Source: Ferrithrix thermotolerans DSM 19514 (GTDB taxonomy: Bacteria > Actinomycetota > Acidimicrobiia > Acidimicrobiales > Acidimicrobiaceae). Taken from it: a stretch of 64,000 nucleotides of DNA. Positions 16,991-26,303 of the stretch are shown here, one piece after another. Made by a program: the position numbers and the translations under genes. How positions within the stretch are numbered: the stretch's first letter is position 1; every line of letters starts with the position of its first letter. The notes beneath the pieces are model-generated. The model had not been told where the DNA came from, did not search any database, and worked only from the letters and a program-made list of their open reading frames with translations. The stretch spans positions 101,221 to 165,220 of the forward strand of contig NZ_FQUL01000002.1 in assembly GCF_900128965.1 (NCBI RefSeq), read 5' to 3'.

Positions 16991-18097
16991 TTATGAATGG
17001 ATATCGGATTCTCTTTGATCTTCGTCTTTGGTCAACAAATTGTCGGTAGAGCTTTTTGGAAGCCTCTTCGAGTACTCTTCCCAAACAACCCTACCGATCA
17101 CCTGGAGGCCACTGGCCACAGGTATCGCCAACAGCGCTCCCTCTAGATGTGCTAACTGGTCACCTACCAAAACCGCAAATAGAATCCAAAATGGGTTGAG
17201 TTTTACTGCGCGAGAAAACACCAGTGGGTTCAGGACATGGTTCTCGATCTGCTGATAGGCGATAAAGACAATTAGCATAACGACGCCAGCGGTCGTAGAG
17301 TGAATAAGTGCAATCAAGACCGTCGGAACACCGGCGAGCAGACCCCCGACCAATGGAAGCAGATCTACGAGCGCTACCCATAGACCAAGAAGAGGAGCGT
17401 AGGAGACTCCAAGAAAGGAGAGGGATACCGATACGACGACGCCACCGATAATAGAGGTCAGAAGATTCCCCAGAACATAACGTGTCACTCCCCTAGACGT
17501 CTCATCCACGACCCGCCTCACCAAGTAGGCACGCTCAGTTGGCACAACAGTCAGGACGCCACGAACAATTGCCGGTCCTTCGAGTGAGATAAATACAGAG
17601 AGAATAAAGATCGCTATTAGGTTGACAATGGTCGATAGGACGCGCTTAGCAGCCAGAAACGCTGGGTTGGCTGCACTAGTTATAAGCTGGGTAACCTTCA
17701 CTGAGGAAGTCTGAAGATAGGTCTCAATATGAAGCTTCACCAATACCGAAGCAAGTTGTCCCTTATGGGACTCTATAGATTTAACCAGGCTTGGCAATCT
17801 AACAATAACGTTTGCTATGCCGTGATAGATAGGAACGCTTAGCACAAATATAACCACGGCAACCAGGCCTAGTAGGAGCGTGAAGACCACGACCACCGAC
17901 ATCGAACGCCGCATCTTAAATCGCACTAGCAACTTTATAGCAGGCTCCGCAACGATCGCAAGTACTAAAGAAACCAGTAGTTCAAGTAGAAGATGTCTAA
18001 GCGTCCATAGCAGCGCAGCACCAAACACCATGCCAAGGGTCACAACCTCGACAAACAGAACCTTTCTTATGCTCCAACCACCTGCACTACCCTCCAC
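16991..18097 (-). CDS. AI-2E family (PF01594) membrane permease
   Basis: 368 residues with about eight helices. Family marks: LLELLVSLVLAIVAEPAIKLL, the long amphipathic region with LPSLVKSIESHKGQL, the SVFISLEGP segment and the conserved end VALVDLLPLVGGLLAGVPTVLIAL ... ENHVLNPLVFSRAVKLNP. Members have been tied to AI-2 export and to Na+/H+ antiport, so the substrate stays open. GTG start with GGGAG four bases upstream. Convergent with the deacetylase gene and divergent from the flippase-like gene. Confidence 0.9.
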   Translation of the reverse strand: MEGSAGGWSIRKVLFVEVVTLGMVFGAALLWTLRHLLLELLVSLVLAIVAEPAIKLLVRFKMRRSMSVVVVFTLLLGLVAVVIFVLSVPIYHGIANVIVRLPSLVKSIESHKGQLASVLVKLHIETYLQTSSVKVTQLITSAANPAFLAAKRVLSTIVNLIAIFILSVFISLEGPAIVRGVLTVVPTERAYLVRRVVDETSRGVTRYVLGNLLTSIIGGVVVSVSLSFLGVSYAPLLGLWVALVDLLPLVGGLLAGVPTVLIALIHSTTAGVVMLIVFIAYQQIENHVLNPLVFSRAVKLNPFWILFAVLVGDQLAHLEGALLAIPVASGLQVIGRVVWEEYSKRLPKSSTDNLLTKDEDQRESDIHS

Positions 18098-18219
18098 TAA
18101 ACTCCCCTACCACAACTCGCCCCTAAAGACGAATACTCCTTACACATCTACTTCCCAGTTGAACAACACTGATAGACATCCCCGACACAAAGGTAGTATG
18201 CGTTAGGGTATTATCGTAA

Positions 18220-19335
18220 TTGAAAAGGGTAAAGTTGCGGACACCAAAAAAGGACGAGCTAAAGGGTGCCCAACGTTCTACTGCGAAGCTCATTAGAAGG
18301 TTCGCCATTCGAGGAGCGTCTGGGTTCATCGCTCTACTTGTAATTGAATACTTTGTACTTCCAGAGCTTGCCGGCTTCAGGAAGTCCCTGCACCTAATAA
18401 CACAGGCCAACTATCTGCTTGTCGTAGTAGGCATCGTACTTGAGGCACTATCTCTCTCCGCATACGGCAAACTTACCCAGACACTCCTGCCGGTACGAAA
18501 TCGACCTAGCTACTCCCAGATTCTTCGTATCGACTTAGCATCTCTATCTGTATCACACGTTCTGCCAGGAGGAACTGCGTCTGGAGCGGGACTGTCATTA
18601 CGCCTTATGAACTCCTCTGGGGTATCGGGTGCTGATACGGGTTTCGCAATTGCTACACAGGGAATCGGCTCCGCACTTGTTCTAAACGCTTTGTTGTGGG
18701 TATCTCTAATAGTCTCGATACCATTCGCAGGCTTTAACAAGCTTTACCTGACGGTGGCACTCCTAGGTGCCGTACTCATCGGAGTTGCGGCCTCTCTTAT
18801 CTATCTCTTCACGAAGGGGAAGCGACACAGCCTTGAGATCCTAACTACAGTAACTAAGCGACTTCCACTTCTCAGACGCTTTGACTTCATCGGAGCCTTC
18901 GAGAAGATAGGTCAGAGAGTAACGTCTTTAATGGCCGATCCTGACCTTCTAAAGCGCGCCGCGATCTGGGCAACACTGAATTGGATCTTAGATGCAGGGA
19001 GCCTTTGGGTTATGCTTGCAGCCTTTGGGCGTGTCGTCAATCCCGACTACCTTCTGGTCGCATACTCGGTTGCTAACGTTATGGCCGTGCTACCCATTAC
19101 ACCATCCGGTCTTGGCGTGATCGAAGCCTTCTCTACACTACTACTCGTACAGTTTTTCAGCGTCCCAAGGGGGATCGCTATCTTAGGAGTCATCACCTGG
19201 AGACTATTCAACTTTTGGGTACCTATTCCGGTAGGAGTAGTATCCTACGTATCACTTAAAATTTCCTCTGGTCGTGGTGCTGCAGATGTCACCATGGAGC
19301 TCGACAAGATCGACTCTCCTCCGGAACTTGAGTAG
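18220..19335 (+). CDS. UPF0104 / lysylphosphatidylglycerol-synthase-type flippase domain protein
   Basis: 371 residues, seven to eight helices. The family signature SVSHVLPGGTASGAGLSLRLM and the late VMAVLPITPSGLGVIEAFSTLLLV are clear. This is the membrane (flippase) domain of MprF-like proteins, without the catalytic aminoacyl half; in bacteria such proteins are linked to moving lipids across the membrane. Two TTG starts are possible, 18220 and 18235, the second with AAGGG five bases upstream; TATTAT shortly before could be a -10 box. Close to the lipid glycosyltransferase and NodB genes, so a shared glycolipid path is conceivable. Confidence 0.85.
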   Translation: MKRVKLRTPKKDELKGAQRSTAKLIRRFAIRGASGFIALLVIEYFVLPELAGFRKSLHLITQANYLLVVVGIVLEALSLSAYGKLTQTLLPVRNRPSYSQILRIDLASLSVSHVLPGGTASGAGLSLRLMNSSGVSGADTGFAIATQGIGSALVLNALLWVSLIVSIPFAGFNKLYLTVALLGAVLIGVAASLIYLFTKGKRHSLEILTTVTKRLPLLRRFDFIGAFEKIGQRVTSLMADPDLLKRAAIWATLNWILDAGSLWVMLAAFGRVVNPDYLLVAYSVANVMAVLPITPSGLGVIEAFSTLLLVQFFSVPRGIAILGVITWRLFNFWVPIPVGVVSYVSLKISSGRGAADVTMELDKIDSPPELE

Positions 19336-19392
19336 ATATCCATCTGAAAGGCGCTACGTCGCTTAATCCGATCGCCGCTAACTCTGACGACC

Positions 19393-21003
19393 CTAGCGCA
19401 CCTTGACCTCTAGCGCCTTTGAGAGAACCTCCTCTAAGGCTCTCCCTTTCTTTCTGAGACCGTAAAGCTCTAAAGTAACGTCACCTAGGGCTTCAATCTC
19501 AATCAGCACCTTTGAGTCACCAACAGAGACGGAACAACTCTGTACAAGTGACTGATGTGACCTGTCTAAAGCATCCGCTGCGCGCAAAATCGCAACCAGG
19601 TAAGCGAGCCTGTCGATCTGGGCTTGAGGAAGGGTCTCTAAGAGGGGATAGTCCTCTATTTTTATAGAACCCTTTTTGTGGAACCTGCAAAGAGCTGCCA
19701 ACATCCTCTGCTCCTCAAGTGTAAAACCTCGCAAAGAGGCCGCCTCGACTAAGTAAGCCGAATGCCGGTCGTGATGTCTGGAGGAGATGAAGGCCCCAAC
19801 GTCGTGCACCATAGCGGCGAACTCCAATAACTCAATCTCGGACCTCGTAATGTCCAGGCTGTGGGACAACGATAGCGCTATCTCTCTTGAAAGTTTTCGC
19901 ACCTGTCTGGCGTGATCGTTGTAGCCACCAAACTTATCGAGAAACGCCACCAATGAGCCTATGCGCAACGACCCTTCGTCAAAGGTAAAGTCAAAGTCAG
20001 CCAGAGAGTCAACGTAGTCAAGGATCATGCCTTCTCTTAATGCCCAATCAGAGACCTCAACTCTTTGTACATCTAAGTAGCGTAGTACCGTCTTTAGCAC
20101 CAGATAACCGATGGGTAGTTGATCGTTACGTTTGGGGTCAATACCTGGGATCTTTAATCTCTCAGCGGAGCTCTTTGATAGAACTAACTTATCTAGGATG
20201 AAAAGATCGTCTGCTTCAAGCGTCATCCCGTTGAGATCCTTGCCGAGTAACAACGGGTCAACTCCTCTGCTATGAAGGTAGCTAATGCGCACCAGCGCAG
20301 AGAACGTCCCAGAGCAAACCACAAGCTTACGAGGAAGATACGCTGCCGCACGGTCTAAAACCGGCCTTAGGTGTGTGTTGATATACGACTCAACGGCTCC
20401 TATCTCTTTAGCCGTCATAGGATCGGATTGAGTAAAGCGCGAGATTAGACGTCCAACACCGAGACGCAAAGATACCGCAAAGTACATCTGTCCTTGATCA
20501 CCAAGAGCAAGTTCCAAAGATCCCCCTCCGAGATCTGCGACTAGTGCTGGGGACAAACCAAGGTTAATAGAAGCACGAACCGCCCTGAAGATCAGTTCTG
20601 CCTCCCTGTGCCCCGATATGACGTGCACCGTTACATGACATCTCTCCTCGATCGCATCGACCAGATCAGAGGCGTTCTCCGCCTCCCTGAAAGCAGCCGT
20701 CGCGTAAGCCACAATATCTTGGCACCCAACCAGACTTGCCGCCTTTACGAACCCCGCAACTACTTCTACCGCTCGCTCAATGCTTTGAGGCAGAAAACAC
20801 CCATGCCTTGCCACCTCTTCTCCAAGCCTAAGCATGACTTTCTCAGAGTAGAGCTCTTGAAAACTTCGATCCTTTCTAACCCTGACAACCAGGAAATGAA
20901 AGGAGTTCGAACCTAGATCTAGGGCACCTACGACCGGCTCGTAAAACGTTTGCTCCCACTTGGATTTAAGGTCATCTATGCGATCTGCAAGGTTTTCATC
21001 CAT
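19393..21003 (-). CDS. ppx: exopolyphosphatase (Ppx/GppA) with C-terminal HD region
   Basis: 536 residues. The N-terminal ASKHA-fold half shows GALDLGSNSFHFLVVRV, YATAAFREAENA, the phosphate loop ADLGGGSLEL and VSLRLGVGRL. The C-terminal half has an HD-type region with MVHDVGAF and RHHDRHSAYL, as in long Ppx proteins. It cuts terminal phosphate from polyphosphate (and may hydrolyse pppGpp). ATG 21003 follows AGGGGAG by five bases and lies nine bases after the CYTH stop, so it is the third gene of a ppk1-CYTH-ppx operon. Confidence 0.93.
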   Translation of the reverse strand: MDENLADRIDDLKSKWEQTFYEPVVGALDLGSNSFHFLVVRVRKDRSFQELYSEKVMLRLGEEVARHGCFLPQSIERAVEVVAGFVKAASLVGCQDIVAYATAAFREAENASDLVDAIEERCHVTVHVISGHREAELIFRAVRASINLGLSPALVADLGGGSLELALGDQGQMYFAVSLRLGVGRLISRFTQSDPMTAKEIGAVESYINTHLRPVLDRAAAYLPRKLVVCSGTFSALVRISYLHSRGVDPLLLGKDLNGMTLEADDLFILDKLVLSKSSAERLKIPGIDPKRNDQLPIGYLVLKTVLRYLDVQRVEVSDWALREGMILDYVDSLADFDFTFDEGSLRIGSLVAFLDKFGGYNDHARQVRKLSREIALSLSHSLDITRSEIELLEFAAMVHDVGAFISSRHHDRHSAYLVEAASLRGFTLEEQRMLAALCRFHKKGSIKIEDYPLLETLPQAQIDRLAYLVAILRAADALDRSHQSLVQSCSVSVGDSKVLIEIEALGDVTLELYGLRKKGRALEEVLSKALEVKVR

Positions 21004-21012
21004 AGATCTCCC

Positions 21013-22149
21013 CTAAGGTAATAAGTACTCTTTCAGAGCTGCAACTGCCCCAAGCTGCAGCTCTGAAGCGATCTCTAGCGGCTTTACGTGGAGACCTGAG
21101 GCGAACTTGTCTGAGAGTTGCCTAATGTACTCAAGTGGTGTCAGCTCATAGACCCAGTAACTCTCCATGTCGATAGGTAAGTCCCGTCCGTGAGATAGGA
21201 TCAACGAACTAACATTATCAACCTGGTGGAAGGAGTCACCTATAAGCAAAGTGTCAAGTATCCAACCCTTAATGGTCTTTATGGAATCGGAAAACTCCTT
21301 AGAGTCTCGGCCCAAGACCAGATATCCAAGCGCTACCCAGTAAAGATCGGTACGTATGGCCTGGCAGTCAATCATTCCCAAGGCAGAGGCAAGTAAAAGT
21401 TGTTCTAAATATTGCCTCACGGGGGATTCAAGATTTCTATGAAGCCACAGTTCAAAGCGCAATGCAACCTTTAGTTCACTACGTGTTGCAAAGTCTTCGA
21501 GCGAGTTCGGGACCTGCGGAGTTTCAGCGCCTAAACTGAGCGCACCTTCGAGCTTAGATCGCGCACTTATCTTTCCGCCCATCGCAGTAAGTTGTGACGC
21601 CATTTTTTCACATAGTGAAGCCGCTTTAGGAGTAAGACATTCAAGCTCGACCTCCAGATAGCTTCTTTGGCGTGGATACATAACCTCTACTCTGTCCTTA
21701 TCAACCTCCACTATCTCTCGCCCATCCTCAAATAGCCTGCTCCATTGCCGCAAATTGTGTATCTCTGCAATTTTTTTTAGTTCTTCCACAGATGGAACCA
21801 CTGCGGTTATCGGTTCGAAAAACTCCGAAGGTGGATGAGCCGCTACGCCCTCTACCTCGAACTCATGGCGAACCACAGCTAAAGTGGATCTTGACACAGG
21901 AACTGTCTTTACACCCCACACACCTTTGCCAAGTGAGGACTCGTTGCGCTCCGGTGCGTAATACCTAAAGCGAAGTCCTATCCCCAGCCTTAGGAGCCGG
22001 TAGTCAGCGGTGTCGAAGTACAAAGATACAAGTTCTTTGCTACCTTGCCTCGAAACCTCCACTCCAACCGTTTCAGCCAAGGTGGCTACATCTACATCGT
22101 CTTTGAGGTGTCGGCCTTCAAACTCGAGCTTGTACTCACGCTCCAGCAC
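21013..22149 (-). CDS. CYTH-domain protein with an uncharacterised C-terminal region
   Basis: 378 residues. The N-terminal CYTH domain (about 1-210) starts with the diagnostic ExExK, here E3-R-E5-Y-K7, and ends with paired acidic strands (YLEVELE). CYTH proteins bind triphosphate or polyphosphate through a basic tunnel; bacterial ones include inorganic triphosphatases. Residues 215-378 are mostly helical; they sit where many relatives carry a CHAD domain, but the CHAD histidines are not evident, so I leave the region unnamed. The GTG start overlaps the ppk1 stop by 14 bases. The setting between ppk1 and ppx points to polyphosphate handling. Confidence 0.85.
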   Translation of the reverse strand: MLEREYKLEFEGRHLKDDVDVATLAETVGVEVSRQGSKELVSLYFDTADYRLLRLGIGLRFRYYAPERNESSLGKGVWGVKTVPVSRSTLAVVRHEFEVEGVAAHPPSEFFEPITAVVPSVEELKKIAEIHNLRQWSRLFEDGREIVEVDKDRVEVMYPRQRSYLEVELECLTPKAASLCEKMASQLTAMGGKISARSKLEGALSLGAETPQVPNSLEDFATRSELKVALRFELWLHRNLESPVRQYLEQLLLASALGMIDCQAIRTDLYWVALGYLVLGRDSKEFSDSIKTIKGWILDTLLIGDSFHQVDNVSSLILSHGRDLPIDMESYWVYELTPLEYIRQLSDKFASGLHVKPLEIASELQLGAVAALKEYLLP

Positions 22150-24238
22150 TTTTTCTCCTCACAAAGCTCGCTTTCGTTCTCTCCAAGGCTAGCTCAGCTA
22201 GACGCCTTTGTGCATGAACACCGGTAGTTGTAGGCACTCTTCTCCACTGACCTTCGCCAGAGAGCTTCCAGGATCTTGTGTCATCCATAAGTTCCAAATT
22301 TATCGTCTCAAGCACGCTCCTTTTTGCGACCTCATCCTCGATCGGAAAGAGTGCCTCAACTCTTCTGTCGAGGTTCCTAGACATTAGATCCGCAGAGGCT
22401 AGATAGACCTCACATTGAGCGTCATCTATACCTCCAAAGCAGTAGATCCTCGAGTGTTCAAGTACAGATCCGACTATCGACTTTACCGATATCGTTTCAG
22501 AGAGTCCCGGCAGCCCTGGCCTTAGAGAACAGATTCCCCGCACGATAAGGTCGATACGAACACCCGACTGTGACGCTAGGTAAAGTTCATCGACCATCTC
22601 TGGGTCCACCAGCCCGTTTACCTTGATAACTATCGATCCCTGAGCACCTAGGCGTGACTGTTCATGAATCTTCATTGTCAGAAAGTTCCTTAGCTCTGAA
22701 GGTGCAAGGACCAGGCGCAAGTAATGGGTCTTTGCGGAAAATCCCGTTAGCATATTGAAAACTTCAGTGAGGTCTGCTCCCATCTCTGGATCCGCACTAA
22801 GCAGGCCAAAGTCTTCATAAGATCGAGCCGTCTTAGCGTTGTAGTTTCCGGTACCTAAGTGGAAGTATCGCTTGAGCTGAGACCCTTCTTTACGCACCAC
22901 TAAAGCCGCCTTTAGATGGGTCTTTAGACCGACCAGACCGTAGACTACGTGCACACCTGCCTCTTCCAACTTTCTAGCCCAGTTGATATTGGCCAGCTCG
23001 TCGAAGCGGGCCTTGACCTCAACCAGAACGGCAACCTGTTTGCCTTGTTCAGCCGCCCTTACTAGGGACTCTACGATAGTGGAATCGCCAGAGGTACGGT
23101 ACAAGGTCTGCTTTATCGCCAGTACGTCAGGATCGTCAGCTGCTTGAGCGATGAACTGTTCGACCGACGCTGAGAAGGACTCGTAGGGATGGTGCACCAG
23201 CACATCGCGTTCTGTTAGTACAGAAAAGATGTCTGCCACCTCGCCGGTCTCGCCCACGATCATAGGAGAGGGAACCAAAGGCGCTGCCTCGGACTTTAGC
23301 TCGGGCCGATCTAACGCATAAAAAGACCATAGGCCATCCAAAGCTATCGGAATGGTCATTGGGTAGACGTCGTCGGGGTGGAGATCTAACTCCTCGATCA
23401 ATAGCGTCACTATATCGGACTCAGCTAGTGCATCGATCTCCAACCTAACCGCTCGTCCAAATCTACGGCGCCTGAGCTCAGACTCAACCAGGAGAAGGAG
23501 ATCGTCTGCCTCACCTTCTTCGAGGATAAGATCTGCGTTTCTAGTCACTCTGAAGAAATGCCTGGATCCAATGCTCATGCCTGGAAATAGGAGTTGCGCA
23601 TGTGCACTGATGACCTCCTCTAGAGCGACATATCTATGCGATCCAAGAAGCTGGATGAATCGTGGAACAAGAGGTGGCACCTTCACCCTTGCGACCCGAA
23701 GCTCATCCTCTGCTCCCCCGTACACCTTTACCACGAGGTTTAGAGACAGGTTAGAGATGTAAGGAAATGGGTGGGATGGGTCGACTGCTAAGGGTGTGAG
23801 TATCGGATATACGTCTTCAACAAAGTACTTATTTAGATATGAGAGCTCATCTTCAGTAAGCTGGGAGTACTCCACTATCGCAATTCCCTCGTTCTCCAGG
23901 CTTGATCGAAGCAACGGCCATAAAGCACTGATGCGCGCAAGAACTCGATCCATCTCAGCCTTCACAGCTTGCAGCTGTTCTCTTGGGTTCAAACCGTCGG
24001 GAGAACGGAGCCGGTTGTTTGAGGCCAGCTGGTCCTTCAATCCAGCGACTCGAACCTGAAAAAACTCATCAAAGCCTTGAAAGACGATCGCTAGGAACTT
24101 CGTTCGCTCCAGGAGCGGCACAGAGCAGTCCTCGATTAGATCTACAAGACGGTTTGCGAACGCCAGCCAAGACAACTCGCGATTGATAAAACGATCCGGA
24201 CCGAAGCTTCTGATGTTTTCAAGTAGTTCTAACTCCAC
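22136..24238 (-). CDS. ppk1: polyphosphate kinase PPK1
   Basis: 700 residues, full length for the family. N-domain NRELSWLAFANRLVDLIED, head domain with VFQGFDEFFQVRVAGLK, and the two phospholipase-D-like halves follow. The autophosphorylated His lies in YFHLGTGNYN, and the second His in VLEHSRIYCFG. The enzyme makes polyphosphate from ATP reversibly. First gene of the ppk1-CYTH-ppx operon. The 73-base divergent gap to the ftsW-like gene carries TCA triplets spaced 11 bases apart, a weak hint of a response-regulator site. Confidence 0.96.
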   Translation of the reverse strand: MELELLENIRSFGPDRFINRELSWLAFANRLVDLIEDCSVPLLERTKFLAIVFQGFDEFFQVRVAGLKDQLASNNRLRSPDGLNPREQLQAVKAEMDRVLARISALWPLLRSSLENEGIAIVEYSQLTEDELSYLNKYFVEDVYPILTPLAVDPSHPFPYISNLSLNLVVKVYGGAEDELRVARVKVPPLVPRFIQLLGSHRYVALEEVISAHAQLLFPGMSIGSRHFFRVTRNADLILEEGEADDLLLLVESELRRRRFGRAVRLEIDALAESDIVTLLIEELDLHPDDVYPMTIPIALDGLWSFYALDRPELKSEAAPLVPSPMIVGETGEVADIFSVLTERDVLVHHPYESFSASVEQFIAQAADDPDVLAIKQTLYRTSGDSTIVESLVRAAEQGKQVAVLVEVKARFDELANINWARKLEEAGVHVVYGLVGLKTHLKAALVVRKEGSQLKRYFHLGTGNYNAKTARSYEDFGLLSADPEMGADLTEVFNMLTGFSAKTHYLRLVLAPSELRNFLTMKIHEQSRLGAQGSIVIKVNGLVDPEMVDELYLASQSGVRIDLIVRGICSLRPGLPGLSETISVKSIVGSVLEHSRIYCFGGIDDAQCEVYLASADLMSRNLDRRVEALFPIEDEVAKRSVLETINLELMDDTRSWKLSGEGQWRRVPTTTGVHAQRRLAELALERTKASFVRRKSAGA

Positions 24239-24311
24239 ACCTAGTAAAGTATGGCTAGAGAAAGAAGTTTCAATCGTTTATCAAAAATAAATCATAGAAG
24301 GAAAGACGCCT

Positions 24312-25673
24312 TTGGCCTCAACGACGTTCCGAAGGACAGGTAAACGAGCCACCCTAACCGCTAAAGCGACTATCCCTCGGCGGCGTTTTGAAGTAGGACT
24401 CCTCGTAATCTCTAACATAGCCACAATAGTCGCTTTCCTCCTTGCAAAGTTTGGACTCGATCAGTCTTACTCGCCCACGTTGGACCCTTACGTGGTTGCG
24501 ATCGTTTTGCTCCCATACTTTGGACATCTAGCAAATCGTATCAGCGCGCCCGACACCGACCCGGCGATACTTCCAGTCGCAGCGCTACTAAATGGAATCG
24601 GGTTTGTCATGATCGACCGCCTCGACCCCACGGAGGCACATCTTCAGGTCCTCTGGACTGCGCTTGGGATCGGTCTGTACTCGCTAACTCTTTTTTTGGT
24701 AAAGAACTCTGACACCTTGGACCGCTTCAGATACCTCTTGGTGATGGTAGGCATCGGGCTTGTCCTGTCTCCTTTAGTGCCGGGCCTTGGGGAAAACATC
24801 AACGGTGAACGTCTGTGGATACACTTCGGACCGCTTTCCTTTCAACCGGTAGAGGCAGCAAAGCTCCTACTGGCTCTCTTTTTTGCATCTTACCTAACAG
24901 AGAAGGGGGAGCTCCTAAAGAGACTTTCCATAAGACACATAGCGTCTATCGGCTCCACCTTGCGTAGCTTTGGTCCTCTAGGTGCAGCTTGGGCAATTGC
25001 GATGGTGCTAATGGCTGTGGAAAGAGACGTCGGCTTTGCTCTTCTCATATTTTCAACCTTTGTAGTAACTGTTTGGCTCGCTACCTCAAACAAAACCTTC
25101 TTGGGTCTTGGTACGGTTCTATTCGTGATAGGCGCTTACATCGCCTCGAAGCTGTTCGCTCAGGTAAATGAGCGTTTTACGATCTGGTTGGATCCCTGGA
25201 AGTACGCTCAAGGAATCGGATACCAAATAGTCCAGGCTCAGTATGCCTTTGGCACAGGGGGATACTCTGGAACCGGCTTGGGACAAGGTCATCCCTCTTT
25301 GATTCCGGTAGTGACATCTGACTTTATCTTTGCAGCGATCGGAGAAGAACTCGGTCTCCTTGGGACAACCGCCATTTTGTTCGCCTTCTTGGTCATAATC
25401 GGCGCTGGACTTCGGGCTGCCATGCGCGCACGATCGCAGTTCTCTTCCTTGGTAGCCGCATCCTTCACCCTTACCTTTGGGCTTCAGACATTCTTCATCA
25501 TCTCCGGAGTAATACGGATCCTACCCTTGACCGGCGTAACTTTGCCTTTCGTCGCCTACGGAGGATCATCGCTTGTAGCAAACTATGTTCTAATAGCTAT
25601 TTTGGCAAGAATCTCACACGAGGGGAACGACGCCCGGCACTTCGGACCTCAACCCCCAATACAAACAAAGTAA
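24312..25673 (+). CDS. SEDS-family (FtsW/RodA-type) peptidoglycan polymerase, actinobacterial RodA-like
   Basis: 453 residues, about 11-12 helices, with a basic cytosolic N-terminus. SEDS marks: NGERLWIHFGPLSFQPVEAAKLLLALF, ERDVGFALLIF, GGYSGTGLGQGHPSLIPVVTSDFIFAAIGEELGLLG, and PLTGVTLPFVAYGGSSL. SEDS proteins polymerise lipid II in elongation or division. The extra N-terminal helices fit the RodA of mycobacterial fha-pstP-rodA-pbpA loci, but those partners are absent here. TTG start with AAGGA ten bases upstream. A second, shorter SEDS gene lies at 26.3-27.4 kb on the other strand. Confidence 0.9.
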   Translation: MASTTFRRTGKRATLTAKATIPRRRFEVGLLVISNIATIVAFLLAKFGLDQSYSPTLDPYVVAIVLLPYFGHLANRISAPDTDPAILPVAALLNGIGFVMIDRLDPTEAHLQVLWTALGIGLYSLTLFLVKNSDTLDRFRYLLVMVGIGLVLSPLVPGLGENINGERLWIHFGPLSFQPVEAAKLLLALFFASYLTEKGELLKRLSIRHIASIGSTLRSFGPLGAAWAIAMVLMAVERDVGFALLIFSTFVVTVWLATSNKTFLGLGTVLFVIGAYIASKLFAQVNERFTIWLDPWKYAQGIGYQIVQAQYAFGTGGYSGTGLGQGHPSLIPVVTSDFIFAAIGEELGLLGTTAILFAFLVIIGAGLRAAMRARSQFSSLVAASFTLTFGLQTFFIISGVIRILPLTGVTLPFVAYGGSSLVANYVLIAILARISHEGNDARHFGPQPPIQTK

Positions 25674-25746
25674 CAGTCATATAAGCGGATATCTACTGCG
25701 CTGTGGGTAAAGTCCAGATTGTCTACCTCGCCGCGCCGGTCGAGAT

Positions 25747-26301
25747 TTAACTAAGAAGAGAGAGATCAGCCAGGATCGGTACTGGAACATCCGATAACAG
25801 CGCCATCAAGATCGCGTCAGAGGCTCTGGCCTCAAAGGTCCTTACCCCTTTTGTAGACGATACCGTAACCTCTGCGGTAAAGTTACCTTCTTTAACCCCA
25901 GTAATAGCCACGTACTCCACCCTCAGATCAAAGCCAAGCATTATCGAGGAGAATAGCTGATGTGACAGCGGCCTTGGGGGCTCGATAGAGCGCACCTTGG
26001 CCGCAATCTGAGAAGCTTGGTCTAAAGACACAGGGACCGTGAAAGACGCATCTGCATCAAGATCCCTAAGAATCACCCTAGCAAAGGTCTCCGGAAGCGC
26101 AACACCAACATCTTGGACAAACACCTGTCGCAGCCTCGCCAACGAGTCAGAAAGGAGAGGCTTTACCGAGAGCTCGGGAGCACCAAACTGCCCACTTTTG
26201 GCTTGATCGTGTAACTCTGCACCAGGAACGTCGTTGGCGTGCTCTTCAACACGCAATTCCGAAGTTTCGCCATCCTTCCTTTCAGAGTCCAAAGTAGCCA
26301 C
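25747..26301 (-). CDS. DUF151 (bifunctional nuclease family) protein
   Basis: 184 residues from GTG 26301, two bases after the rodA stop. The C-terminal ~130 residues follow the DUF151 pattern: a VILRDLDADASFTVPVSLDQASQIAAKV segment, PPRPLSHQLFSSIMLGFDLRVEYVAITGVKEGNFTAEV, and the end EARASDAILMALLSDVPVPIL. The usual RPSDAIALA is ARASDAILMA here. The family has been called bifunctional nuclease in plants; bacterial roles are unclear. The first ~45 residues are acidic and probably disordered. The frame stays open far upstream but only as a shadow of rodA. Confidence 0.82.
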   Translation of the reverse strand: MATLDSERKDGETSELRVEEHANDVPGAELHDQAKSGQFGAPELSVKPLLSDSLARLRQVFVQDVGVALPETFARVILRDLDADASFTVPVSLDQASQIAAKVRSIEPPRPLSHQLFSSIMLGFDLRVEYVAITGVKEGNFTAEVTVSSTKGVRTFEARASDAILMALLSDVPVPILADLSLLS

Positions 26302-26303
26302 CC

